Shown here: one piece after another, positions 43,603 through 57,200 of the stretch | Layout of the letters: every line of letters begins with the position of its first letter | Numbering within the stretch: the stretch's first letter is position 1 | From: Pteria penguin | Lineage: Eukaryota > Mollusca > Bivalvia > Pterioida > Pteriidae | Length of the DNA stretch: 64,000 bases | Assembly: GCA_035048485.1 (NCBI GenBank) | Contig: CM068588.1 | Span: 2,418,001-2,482,000 of the forward strand | Direction: 5' to 3' | Program-made: the position numbers and the translations under genes | The notes under the pieces: model-generated | The model's database searches: none | What the model was told of the DNA's origin: nothing | The model's input: only the letters and a program-made list of their open reading frames with translations

Positions 43603-46148
43603 ATGCACAACTCTAGTGAGAAAGCTCACTTCCTGGAGCAGAATTGTCGGGAAGAATGGCCGACATGGATCTGTATCTTCTCCAATGTGTGTGGTCTGAT
43701 CAGCACTTCGTTATGGTTCATCGTCTTGTTACCGCAAGTACTGAAAAACTTCAGACGTAAATCAGTGGCTGGACTCAGTATACTATGGGCGACTGCAAAC
43801 TTCACAGCGTCTCTTATCAATTTGTTCTTTGTCTTCCTTTATGCCGAGATACCGATTTATGATCAAATAAACAGCGTGTACATGCCGATACTTGAGTTCA
43901 CGATCTTGGTACAGTTTTGGATCTATGATCACACGTCAAAGAAGCGTTACAAGCTGTCGTATGCAGGGATATGTTTAACAATCTGGGCTCTCATTATAGG
44001 TCTAAACTTGGTCCTCCATATCTACTCTGAGCTTCAGTGGATTGCCATAGCACTATGGTGTATGGAGACATTTCCCCAGGTAAAGTATACATTCTGTTTT
44101 CAGTTATAATAATTCTGTGCATTAGATGCGCATCCTGACAACTTATGTTCATGGCCGAATGATTATAATTCTAATGATCTATAAATATTTGAAGAGCATA
44201 GTAAAAGAGAGTAAAAGACATCTGACAAAGCTGTATGACACGAATCACCAAGGACATGCACACAAAACATGATAATAGTAGAATTTATACGGAAAAACGA
44301 CAAAAATATTCGATTGTGCTGCGGTTACGATACCGACTTAGGACGGTCATTTGAAGTAACAAACGTCATTCAATTGGTGTGGTTAACCGGTCTACGGGCG
44401 TCCACCTTCACACTTGCCGCAAAAGCAGCACAATCAAAAGACACACATTAAAAAATTTATAAATAATCCTCCATAAAGAGAACAAGGATCAACAGGTTTC
44501 CCAAGAAGAGAGGCCATAAAAATTTTATTACACACAAAAGTTTATTACACACGAACCCCCCCCCCTCCCCCCAAAGTGGTCGACAAAGTGAGCCAAAGAA
44601 TCAATTTAAGGACAGAGCTCCGCATTAGGGAGATACACCTTAGTTTCAGAAGGATTTACAAAATTTCTTGACTTAAACATTTTAAGTATGTATTTCACGT
44701 AGATACAAAAGCACTGAAAACTAGACTTATGATGTCCTCGGGAACTATTAGTCCACCATCAATGACATCGGCCTTGTTGTAATAATAAACATTAGAGGAT
44801 ATATACATGATAATTTTGTGCAACTTGTGTCTCTTTAGTAATGCTCATAGCCGAATGATTGGAATTCTAATGATGTATAAATATCTGAAGACCCGCTGGA
44901 TGTCTAAAACCACCATAGCCGTGGTAAAAAATGTATAAAGACGTTTGAAAATGTTGGATTGTGACAGTGACTTAGGATAGACTAAATTTGGCATCGTTAC
45001 TGGTGTACAAGCGAAAGTAATTTATGTAAATTTGTTAGTGAGATTTTGCTTCAAATATTTGTGACTTCACTAAAAAGACATTATTGTTTTAGTACCATAT
45101 ATCTAGCACTTGATCACAAATACATGAATTATTGCTCGGCGTTTTTGATATATATCTGTTCTTTTCCACAGCTAACTCTTCTCTTCTTGCAAATTATAGT
45201 TTTGGTCGTTTTACCCCAAGATACACCTCATTCAAAATATACAAACTACATTTTATGTATGTATGGAAGGATGGATGGATGCATGCATATATACTGACCA
45301 CATCCCAATATTCTATTCTTAATTCAGCTTAACTTCTCATATAACTATTATCAATTTTTATCTGATTTGGACGGCTATATAAATGTATACAAGTAAAACA
45401 CAAAGAAGTACAGAAGGGTAAACCATATCTCATAGTCCATTGAATGAAGGGAACAATATCGTGTTGAGTGCGAACCCCATTAAAATCAAGGTGAGACCAG
45501 GTGCCCGGGAGGAGTAAACGTCTCCTGGTTGCATGCAACACCCGTCGCAAAAGTCCTGAAACAACCTTTCAAGTAAGGAGGTTAAATATATGAATATATA
45601 CGCATGGACATACGAAAGAGAGAGGAACACGGAACACGAATACGGGTTTACAGATATACATTTGATATAATTAATATTGCTCATGTTCATTTCAGGTCTT
45701 TCTAAATTTCAAACTCCATTCCACTGCAGGACAGTCAACTATATCAGTGACTATAGCACTTGTTGGGAAAATGACCGACTTTATATCTACATACGGGCTT
45801 GTACTTCCCATTCAGTACATCATCATGACCTATTTCTCTAGCAGCGTGGCCTATGTGAACGGTATACAAGTAGCGTGGTACTACAGGAAGAATGAAAATC
45901 TGCCACAGTCCCGTTTCATCTGCTCCCTGAGTGCATGGCAGTTTGGTATCATTAGCCTAATGACATGCATTGTTGCATTATTTGCTTATAGTGTCATATG
46001 GGCTACACATTCCTATATAAGCATTTTGGCGCCCTCCTCTTTACTGCTGATCACACTTGCAGCTATGATGTACTACAATAGGGAAGAGGTTTCCCGAAGG
46101 TCATGTTTATGCCGTGACCGACAAAATGCGGAGTGTTATGTTAATTGA
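43603..46148 (+). CDS. PQ-loop (SLC66-like) membrane protein, copy D, lacking the acidic loop
   Basis: Two exons: 43603-44079 and 45696-46148; 309 aa. Exon 1 closely matches copy C. Exon 2 is the most diverged (RKNENLPQSRFICSLSAWQ) and lacks the 38 codons that form the acidic loop in A-C; the difference is 114 nt, in frame. The intron is unlike the others: no ~62-bp array, but an inverted Penelope-like element tail (44110-44575). The two PQ motifs and the C-terminal helices are intact. D may preserve the ancestral exon 2, or the loop may have been deleted. Confidence 0.85.
44110..44575 (-). mobile_element. Penelope-like element 3' tail, in the copy D intron
   Basis: On the minus strand it matches the tails at 53680-54185 (+) and 56110-56626 (-). 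Shared landmarks include GGTTAACCACACCAATTG, TCGGTATCGTAACCGCAGCA and GAACAAGGATCAACAGG (plus-strand reading of the last). It is 5'-truncated with no coding sequence. It disrupts nothing in the splice sites of copy D. Confidence 0.6.
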
Positions 46149-48153
46149 GAAATAGACATTTGAATAACATATATTTTAAAACACATGAATTATTATCCAG
46201 ATTTCAGCTTGTCAGTGATTTGACCTTTACGTAGATCTATCCAGATAATTATTATTTATAGGTTGATTGATTTTGGTTGTTCAAATTTCTTCACATGTGC
46301 ATATATTACATACCTGCACCAATTTGTCTTTATAAGTCAATATTTAATATACCTTATATATTTCTTAAATAGTGTACATGCAGAGAATGTAAAACAACAG
46401 TGACCTGTGCGTCTTAGTTTATATAGTTCAGAACCTTTCAAAGGAAATCTATGTCTCTGATAGTCATCACAATACGGTAAACATCCAACAGCTGCTAGAC
46501 ATCTGAGGCCAGACCATATACGAGGGAGGAGTAAGCGTCTCCTAATAGATTAGCCAAACTCGCCATGTGAGATATTACCCGAGAAGAGTTAGCATTTCCT
46601 GTCAGAGGCGAGGGCAGATGTCCGGTAGAAGTAAACATTGTTAGAAATATGAAACAAATCAATCAAAGATTGATTGATTGATTTTTGTTTAACGTCACAC
46701 CGCGAATATTTCACGCATCTGCCAGATGCGGGGCATACGAATTTTGACGTTTGCAACGGTGAGGAATCTTTAACGTGCCATGCATACCACGACACGGGGC
46801 CTCGGCTTTTACTGTCTCATCCGAAAGACAGAACACCGGCATGACCAGAGCGGGACTCGAACCCCGGACTTCCGATCAGGAGACGAGCGCGATAACGCCA
46901 CGCCATGCCGGCTTAATTAATGTAAATGAAAATTTTAAAATACTACAAAATCTCAATTTCATACTATATTGTTAGTCATTGCATCATCATCATCATCATC
47001 ATCATCATAAGAAACATCAAGAAAGATTCACATAAAACGACATCACAAAAAGATTCGATGGTAATGCAAAATGAAAAATATAAAGACAGTCTTTTCTAAT
47101 ATGATATTATAAAAGTTAAACGTGATAACCAATATCAAAATGACAGATCTAAAAGGTGCATCCAACTATATCACACGGATATGTCGTCATAAGATACCCG
47201 CATGTCACTGTGTAAAACTGCCGTCATTTAAAGCAGAATTCTTGATATCAACATTGTTATTAAATATAATTATATACAACGTTTATTCAACTTTAAGAAC
47301 GTCTGAAATAGCACAGAGTTTACATTCCTCCTTCTGCTACAGTGTTCCCATTAGGTTCCATAGAGCCAATTATTTCTGCATCACTATTTCCGGTTCTTTG
47401 GATCTGCGATAGCTTAACCCTGCAAAAACACTTAAGTAGTTTTATTTTAACAAAATTACTTATATCGCTTTATTTCATTCCAACTAAACACTCTATCCTG
47501 TTTAAAATCTTAAGTCTACATGTATATAGTCTATTTAGTATATATATATATAGTTTGTAAATTATTCTAAAGCTAAGGAAGTATCGTGCATAGCTCTTTC
47601 TTTAGACTAGTAATTTGGCGATTACCATCGAGTCTTTACTTAACACAGAGCTACTTCCCATTCGGGACGGTATCTGACGTAGAACATGAAGAGACACAAG
47701 TTGTCGAATGCGCATATGGTGCAGTACACTTAAATGAATGCGCATATGGTGCAGTACACTTAACCGAATGGTCTACGCCGACCGCCTATCTCTTCTGTAA
47801 TTATACAAACCAATTATAATCATTAATATTGGGTCTTTCCGTAATGCAGAGTTATCTGCCCCTTTGAGTACATATCTGACGTACAATAACTGTGACGTAA
47901 CCAAATCTCTGGAAATACGATATAAAAGTACAGAAAATGAAGGGAAAAAATGACGTTCCCATAGAAATTAATTTTACATTGCCATGGTAATGACGTCAGA
48001 TACCAACCATAATGTTTTACGAATTTTGAGATTTTAATAGTATTAATGTGACCAATACACTTCTTACAGACATAGAAGGTTAGTCATTTAAGTATCACAG
48101 AGTTTGAAGTTTTTACCCTGCTAAATGTTTCTACTATTAGACTGTCTAGAGCA
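46149..48153. other. Spacer between PQ-loop array and lectin gene
   Basis: Contains ~58-bp motif copies at 46510-46615, a family 1 SINE at 46680-46915, (CAT)n at 46981-47008, and a 29-bp direct repeat GAATGCGCATATGGTGCAGT.. at 47706-47765. Open frames here (47122-47412, 47342-47560, 47586-47819) have no family resemblance. No gene is supported. Confidence 0.5.
46680..46915 (-). mobile_element. tRNA-derived SINE, family 1, best-preserved copy
   Basis: The minus strand begins GCCGGCATGGCGTGGCGTTA (A-box region) and has a near-consensus B box GGGTTCGAGTCCCGC, followed by the shared body GTTCTGTCTTTCGGATGAGA and CACGTTAAAGATTCCTCACC. It ends near AATCAATCAATC at 46675-46690. Of the three family 1 copies this one keeps the tRNA-like head best. 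Confidence 0.7.
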
Positions 48154-48293
48154 TTACTGACCCTTGAAGCTGAAATTAGTAAATCTGACGATGTAAATTA
48201 CCGCAGACACTATCCCCACGATGACCAGTATCGGTACGACAATGGCAACAACTAGAGTAGCTGTCGGAAGAGATGACTCTCCACTGGAAGAAG
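48154..48293 (-). CDS. Lectin gene exon 4: transmembrane helix and tail
   Basis: The acceptor is TATTTACAG|CTTCTT. It encodes ASSSGESSLP, the helix, then YIVRFTNFSFKGQ and a TAA stop at 48154-48156. The basic-aromatic tail is only about ten residues, so no intracellular signalling motif is visible. Confidence 0.8.
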
Positions 48294-51200
48294 CTGTAAA
48301 TAAGTAAACAGAGTAAAAGTGAAAGTAGATAATGTAATGTCTCTGTGCCTCTAAACAATGCATCACTGTAAACATTTAGGGATTACTGGATACCAGAGTT
48401 GGGGCTATTTGACCGGAGGAGTGCATGTCTTCTATTTGGTCAGCTACACTTGCCATAAGTATCCAGAACTTACAGATAGCACAGAAATAGCTCTGAACTA
48501 CATACAGGAGATAAATGTTACTAACACTGTCCAGAAAGTATCTCAGTCAAACAATAACAAAATAACATAACAACTGTTCTTTTGTAGATAAACAATGTTA
48601 ATAATCTCACTGCTTCATCCATACCTTGCCAAACATGATGCTGATTTCAAAAAACTTATGCACCATTTAAATAAATATATATATATATTCAACATTCAAA
48701 GAATATTATACCTGTATATTTCACGCAGGTGAAATTAAACTCCAGATATTTATATGTGCCGTAACAAGGATCTTCTCCAAATAGTATTCCCTCAACTGTT
48801 ATGGTACAAGTTTGTTTCCTGTTACAAAGCTTCTGCATGACATGGAGTGAAGTTGGCGCTCTACACTTTGTGTCATTGTGAAGTCGTTCAATATCATATG
48901 GATGACGACATACGGACTTTGACGTCCTACCATAGTTAGCAGACAACATGGAAATAAGGTAATTTTGCTCACACCCGATCGAATGTGTCTTCTTTTCACA
49001 AATAACACCTTCACCTGGAAAATAAAGAAAATAAAGAGAAACCACTGATTAACTTTCCCATTGAGTTTGGAGCAAATGCACAAACTGTTCCAGCTGTTAT
49101 ACAAATCAAGTCCTGCAGGGGTAATATTTAGGTGCTTAAATAGATCTAATAATGTGCCATCCAGAACCCAAATATTGAATAAATGACGCCGAAGAAGGAA
49201 CAGCCATTCTCTGCCGCTGGTGGGATGGTTGATCTTTTCTAGAAATATTTTGAAAATTTAGGCTCAAAGTATACGACAAGCTGGATAAAATCCATCTCGT
49301 CGTCTACTTTCTGCACGTCTTTGCGCTTTAAATATCGAAAATAAAGTATTGTGCCATTGCTATTTACTTTAATAATATTTTGTTGTGTCACAACATGAAA
49401 TGAGATTGGACAAAATCATAACAAAATTATTGTATATCTTTCCCCTTCCAGTCATTGCTGTTACCTGATACTTTAGATTTTCTCTAAGGTCTACATCACA
49501 ATATGAACTCGATACATCGGAGCTTCCCTAGGGCCCATATTGCTATATTATCCTGATTCCTTATAACTTCTCTAGGTTCTGTAACTCAATAGTAACCCTA
49601 TACTTTAGAAGTGTTCTAAGTTCTATATTGCTATATTGACTCAATACATAAGAATCCTCTCTATCTTACACATTAGATCTTCTCTGGGTTTATTTTGTGA
49701 TATTAACCTGATGAGTTACATCTCTTGTGTCTATATCGCGATATAAACCGGAAAAAGTCGATCTTCCCTGGAGTCTATTTCGCAATCTTAACCCAATACA
49801 TTCGAGCTTTTCTGGATTTTTCGTGGCCATATTAATCCTATACTTATAAAAATAATAACCTGAACATGTGCCCTATATCGGACATTAATCCTTTAGAACT
49901 TCTCTAGGTTCTTTGCTGCGAAATTAATTCACGTACATATATTCTAATATTTATTGTACATTAAAATATCTCTGTGCTCTATATTGTGATATTAATGGGT
50001 ACATTAGAACATTAGAACATTTCTAGTTTCAATATTACGATATTAAGCTGATTTAAAAGCATTTCTCTATGTTCTGAATACCGATATAACTAGATACAGT
50101 AGAACTTTTCTGGGTTCAATATCATGATATAAAGCCGATACCAAATAACATCTTTAGTTTCTATATCGCAACATAGATACGGTACTTGAGAAAATTTTAT
50201 AGGTTCTTAATCGTGATATTTACCGATACTATAGAATTTTTCTAGGTTCAATATCCCAATTTTAAGCTGATATCTTATAATTATGTAACATATCTAGATT
50301 CTATATCGCGATATTAACCAATACCACAGAACTTTCGTGGGTTCTATTTTTTAACATTTAGAGAATATCCCAACTTTCAAAACGCAAATTTATCCGATAA
50401 AACATTTTATAAACACTCTAAATTTTTACGTGTTTGGCAGTGTATTTCTCTGCTTCTGTTGTCATAGAAACGGGCCACACATCCTCCGCAGTATTCTGGG
50501 ATACATACTGCCTCCTCTGAAGACTCACAAAATGTTACTGTCCCGTTCACTTCACACGGATTTGTACAGTTTGTGAAAAAATGTTCTCCATGGCTACATT
50601 TCTCTGAAATAAATAATACCGTTTTTATGTCATTTCTAATAAATTTATTGATGTCTGGGCAATGTAACAAATTTTGCTTCTATGTTAGGTAATAAATGAT
50701 TTGCAAAAAAGATTTGATAATTTAATAAAGCGTAGTAACCTTAACAGTAAATTTGAAAATTACACTTCTGCATTTTAATGCTACAATAGAAATGAAGTTT
50801 CTTCCATTTAAATGAAGTTGCAGTTATATTTGTGCAGTTATTTATCTATATACATTTGATCGTATTACGAGTTTCCATATCAATTTTTAATGATCTTATT
50901 TTAACCAATTTTAGACACTTTTTTAATTCTCCGATACATTTCATATTTGTGAAATTTGTTTAGAACAAAGGAAAATAAAATCATACGTTTTTCGTTTATC
51001 ATTATCTCAAGAATAGAGAACAATAGTGGCATGGTTCCATTTTTAAAATATCAAAGGGAACAGCTTATATATGTCATTATTTTAATACTTTGGGTTGAAT
51101 GATCTGAACAATTTACAACAGAAAACATCGAAGAAGGTTAACCATATCTCTAAGTCCATGGGATTGAAGGACAACATCGTGGACAATGTCATGTACAGAA

Positions 51201-54200
51201 AAATGCGAACCCCAATTAAATTAAGGTGAGACCAGGTGCCCGAGACGATGAAGCTTCCCCTACTTGCATGTAACATCCATCGCAATATCCTGCAACAAAG
51301 TGAGATGTTGAGTGTTCCTTGTCTTACTGACGCATGTTTAGCATTAAGTCTTTGTTTTAAGTCTCAATTAGATAAGGAAACAGTTATTACAAGATAAATT
51401 GTTCAAAGAAAAAAAAGGAGTTACTGGCTCAGTTATGTTGCAGAAGTCACCATGGAGCTATACAATACATGAATATAAATAATATATTAGCACATATAAC
51501 TCATTACAAAAATATTTAATTGTAGTGCAATTACGATATCGACTTAGGACGGCCATTTAATTTGACAAAAGCCAAACAAATGGTGTGGTTAACCAGTTTA
51601 CAGGCCCACCTTCCCACTCACCGTAACAGCAGAACAATAAAAAACAATCAAATGATGCCAATTGCCTTAGCAATTATAAGATAGGCAATATTTTCAGAAT
51701 TAAAGTTATTGTTGAAATTCGCATACTGTATCTTCTAGTGAAGTAACTTTAATCCATTTAAAGTTGTATAAACTACAATTCGGTATAAATTTTAAAAATT
51801 AGGGCATGTAAAACAAAACCTGTATTTTTGTTGTATGGCTGAAGTTATCAACTTTGCGTTAATAACATTTTTGTTACTTCAAACCCTCGAAGATATCAAA
51901 ATAAAAAGAAAATACTTCGTAAATAATGTGGGTATTCCATAAATACAACCATAACCTGACTTCGGGCATGCGCTGTTTAATCAATACAAATACGATAATG
52001 GGAGACTCCAAAAGAAAACGGATTCAGTAAATACTTACTTTAGCAGACTTGAATGCAAATTTTAAAAGTTACTCGTCAAGTTTATTTACTTCGCCCTACA
52101 TCAGTGTCCATGATGCGGCGGCTTCTGAATTAGATCACGTAATAAGTTGGTTGTAAACATTCTGTTTACACACATCGCGTTTTAGACAGCCATATCTCAC
52201 TTAATACGGCGAATTTGATCACAACATTTGTAAGGGTCCTTTTTTTTTTATATGTTTTAGGCTTATATATATAATCAAAACAATTTAGAATAAATTAACC
52301 TATGATATGCACTGTACTAGCGAACATAGAGTATACTCGTCAAGTTTATTTACTTCGCCCTCCATGGGGTATACAGCTTAAATAACAAAGTAAAATATTC
52401 AAGAGTTATCAGATATAGATTCCTATTGTATATTATTATAAGTGAATAAAGTATATTGCCAGTATGTGTGCCTGTACAAGTATATGTAACTTTTACACAC
52501 GCTATTTGTTCCTGTCTAAAAATTTTCTTGAATAGGTTTTATAATTAGTGGTCAAATACAAAAGCCAAAATTATATCATCGGTATTCGTTATATGGTCTG
52601 TGGATATACTACCTCAAAAGAATTTTTAAAACTACAACAAAAAATATTTGGATAAACATCAGAACATGCAGGCGTAATATCTTTATGCACTAGATGCTTA
52701 TTTCGACAACTTATGTGATGCTCATGGCTGAATAATAGGATTTCTAATACCATTAATATTAAATGTTTGAATAGTAGACTTTAGACCAAAGTTGTCAAAA
52801 ACTAGAATTAGAATGATTGGTTTGGAATCCTAGATATTTGGTCTTTTCGATACACAGAATTACTTACATTCGGTACGTAATCTGATATAACATTATTGTT
52901 ACGTTAAATTCTATATAACCAGTTTTAAACGTAGGGAAATCACTGTTCCACGGTTCGTAAAAGTACGTGGCATTCAGAGTACTTTCAATTGTCCTATATA
53001 TGAGGCCATAAGCAAATACTTCATTTGTCGGAGGTTATCGGACCCTCATATGATGTCATCAAAAGGTAAAATAACTTTTTGTGGAAGGGTAAATGATGGT
53101 TCAAAATGCTTCCATATCAAACTTATGGTCTCATAATAGTTTTACCATCCTCATCCTAAAACTAGGCAATAACAATTCATTCACTCTCTCAAAATTTTAC
53201 AGTATTCATACATTCACATCCGACTCTGCTTACTGTCACTTAGTATAAGAGCCAACTCGGTTTCCCGGATGGTCATTGCATATATGACGTATGATTTAAA
53301 CTGCAGAGCTGTAATCAGATCCGATCTGAGAATCCAACAGAGGACAGACAAAAAAGGACAACTAGGACATAAGGCAACCAACAAAGGACAACCAACACAG
53401 GACAGACAATACAGGACAATCAACACAGGACAGACAACATAGGACAACCATCACAGGGCAGCAAACACAGGACTACTACTATGGGGCATATATTTATCTC
53501 TATGCATTTCATCGTTTTAAGAATCTCCATATTAAAATTTTAATGATCTTATTTTAAATCGTTTATCCTTCCAATTTTACACACTTTTTCTATTCTCCGG
53601 TACATTTTATATTTATGATTTTTTTTTTTTTTTTGCAACAAAGGAAAATACAATCATACGTTTATTTTGTCACTATTACGGGCCTTATCCAAGCCTTTTC
53701 AGAGGAGACAAGGTCCTTATCCTCGTCCCCTCTGACTATTAGTCGGGTCTGTTATTGATCAAGGATCTGAGCTCGCTTACAGACGGACAGAGCACGGTTT
53801 ACTTACGTTGATGTCGCCTTACGTATTATTGATAGCAACACATTATTCTATAAACGTTTCGTGTGTAATAAAATTTTTATGACCTCTCTTCTTGAGTAAC
53901 CTGTTGATCATTATTCTCTATATGGAGGGTTATTTATAAATCTTTAATGTGTGTCCTTTGATTGTGCTGCTTTTGCTCTCAGTAGGAAAGTGGGCGCCCG
54001 TAAACCGGTTAACCACGCCAATTGAATAACCTTTGTTACTTCAATTGACCGTTCTTATTCGGTATCGTAACCGCAGCACAATCGAATATTTTCTTCCGTG
54101 TATATTCTACTATTATCATGTTTTGTAAGCATGTCCTTGGTGATTTGTGTCATTCAGCTTTGTCAGATGTCTTCTGGTTTCTCTTTTATGCTCAGAACAG

Positions 54201-57200
54201 AGAACAACAATGACATTTTTCCATTTTAAAACAAAATCAAAGGGAATAGCTAATATATGTCATATTATTTTAACATTCCGGTTGAATGATCAGAAAACAT
54301 CAAAGAAGTACTAAAGGGTTAACATATCTAGAAGCCAATGGAATTAAAGGACAGTATCGTAGACAATGTCATATTCAAACAAGTTCGAACCACAAGTAAA
54401 TTAAGTTGAGATCAGGTACCTGGGACGATGTAGCTTCCCCTACTTGCATGTAACAACCGTAGTAAAATTCTGCAAGAAAGTGAGATGTTGAGTGTCCCTT
54501 TTCTTGCTGTTGCATGTTTAGCATTAAGCCTTTAGTTTAAGTCTCAGTCCACTTAGGAAACAAGGTAAATTGTTTAAAAGAATAATATTGAATTCTTAAG
54601 TTTTCTTTCTTTATTTGTTTGTAATTTTATATTTTTATGGGGTTTTTTTTCCCTTCAACATTAATGATTTTGTGAACATATATGTCTTTCCAGTGTTTTA
54701 TATACATTGCCAAAATGCCTTAGCAATTATAAGATACGCAATATTTTAAAATATTTTCAAAAATCTGTCCTCAATACGTTTGGTATTGACACAAATAAAT
54801 TAAATCTAGAACTTCCATATTTGTACTGCATTCCAAAAATGCACAAAAATCCTTACAAACAACGCTTTATCGCTGGTTCCTCAAAGTGTTCCACAAAATC
54901 TGTATCGATGCTACTCACAAAAATATTATCAGAAATTAAATCTGGCCTTCATAGATATTGCGAAATAGTATATTCCAGAAAAAATTCAAAAGAGTTGTTA
55001 GAACATCTAAAATCAAAAAGGTTTACTAAAATTCACTCCATCAAGTCTTTTGACTTTTCGACTCTTTACACAATGATCCATCAGAAATTAAAAGACAGAT
55101 TGGCAGAAATTATTCACAATGCATTTACTAGTAAAAACGGAAGCCGGAAATTCAAATACATAGTTATAGGCCATGATAAAACTTACTTTGTTAGGGAAAA
55201 TTCTGATTCCAAAAATAAATACACTGAAACAGCTGTCATTCAAATGTTGAACTTTCTTATCGATAACATTTTCTGGTGTTTGGAGGAAAGGTTTTTCAAC
55301 AAATTGTCGGCATTCCAAGGCACTAACTGTGCTCCGCTTCTGGCTGACATATTCCTTTACTCATACGAAGCTGAATTCATTCAGTCTTTGCTTTCGCAAG
55401 GAAAAAAAATTGGCTCTTGGCTTCAATTTTACTTACAGATATATAGATGACTTGCTTTCAATTAAAAATCCTTCATTCGCGGATTACCTTAGCATCATCT
55501 ATCCAAGTGAACTGGAGGTCAAAGAAACCACAGAAAGTAGTAATTCTACTTCGTATTTAGATATTATGTTGTCTTTCGACATTAATAGTCAGTTGAACAC
55601 CTCACTCTATGACAAACGTGACGATTTCAATTTCGATATCACAATCAATATCGAAGAAGTACCAAACCGTTAATCATTCTCAAAGTGCAAGGACAGACAC
55701 AAAATCGTGTAAGTTTCAAAAAGAAACTTGTGAACCCCGATATACTGAAAAATTCCGAGGTGAGACCAGGTGCCCAGGGAGAGTAAGCGTCGCCTGTTTG
55801 CATGCATCACTCGTCACAGCAGTTTTTAATAAGCATGTCAAAATCAAGAGTTTTGGTTTCCTAATTGTACATACGAAAGTACAAAACTGGTATACAAAGT
55901 CATATTTGGTGTTCACTGAACAGGTCATTTAGTCGCATTCCAGAATATTATCAATAATTTTAGAAAGAGGCACATTATATTTTCGTACAAGATCCCCATA
56001 GCGACCGTAGAACTTCCTCAACTTCCACAAACTTTCCTTTCATAAATAGCAACATTCCATCATCGCTCGCATATGGCGTATTCATATTTCAGTTAATACG
56101 TTATTCCCGAGCATGTTCAAAGAAAAAAGAAGAGTTACTGGCTCAGTTATGTGGCAGAAGTCACCATAGAGCTATACAATACATGAATATAAATAATATA
56201 CTAGAACATATATCACATTACAAAAATATTTGATTGTAGTGCAATTACGATACCGACTAAGAACGGTCATTTAATTCGACAAAAGCCAAACAAATGGTGT
56301 GGTTAACCGGTTTACGGGCCCATCTTCCCACTCACCGTAACAGCAGAACAATCAAAGGACGTACATTTAAAAATTTATAAATAATCCTCCATGTAAAGAA
56401 CAAGGGTCAACAGGTATCGCATATTGAGAGGTCCTAAAATATAAACACGCAAGGTATTGTAAAATACATAATGGTATAAAAATATATGCGACATCAACAT
56501 GATAAACCGTGCTCTGCCAGTCTGAGAGCGAGCTAAGACCCTAGATCTGTAGGAGTCCCGACTAACAGTCAGAGGGGACGAGGTTCAGGACCATGTCTCC
56601 TCTGAAAGAGGTTTGGACAAGGCCCGTTATATAGTCCCCACCGCCCTGTTAGTCAGCGTGCAACGTTCAAGTAAAAGTCTGCATAAGGCTGTAGAGGGGC
56701 CAAATACAAGACCTATAGTCTTTTTGATGATCTCAATATCATATTGTCTATTTATAAGACGTTTGATTATTTTATTACATGATAAAATAATGTTATCCGA
56801 GCCTTTTACTTTCCTTAGTTTATATACGAGATCACCGTAAAAATAAGGATGGGAAATTCCATTGGATACATACTGTTGAAAAGAAATATTTCCAAATTTA
56901 GATAGAAGTTCTGAATAAGATCTGAAGAATTTGCCGAATGTTTTTCTTAGCTTGTGATATCTGTAACCCTGAGTTAAAAGTTTAGTAGTAATTTGTAAAT
57001 TTCGTTTATGAAAGCCCAAAACATCGGTGCAGTCTCTGACAAATCGAACTAATTGAGATATATAGATACCATATGATGGGAGTCGAGGGACATCGCCATC
57101 CAAGTAAGGGAAATTTACAATAGGAAATCCAAAATCCTCACGTTTATCATAAATATTAATATATATTAGGTGGTTGATAATTTTGATGTTTAAATCTAAA

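Noticed and set aside
46840..46915. Possible tRNA gene (strong B box GGTTCGAGTCCC)
   Set aside because: It continues into a body shared by three copies and lacks a complete cloverleaf, so it is a SINE head.
56110..56626. SECIS-like stem-loop in the retroelement tail
   Set aside because: I looked for the ATGA/AA/GA pattern by eye and could not place it convincingly; a structural search is needed, so none is claimed.
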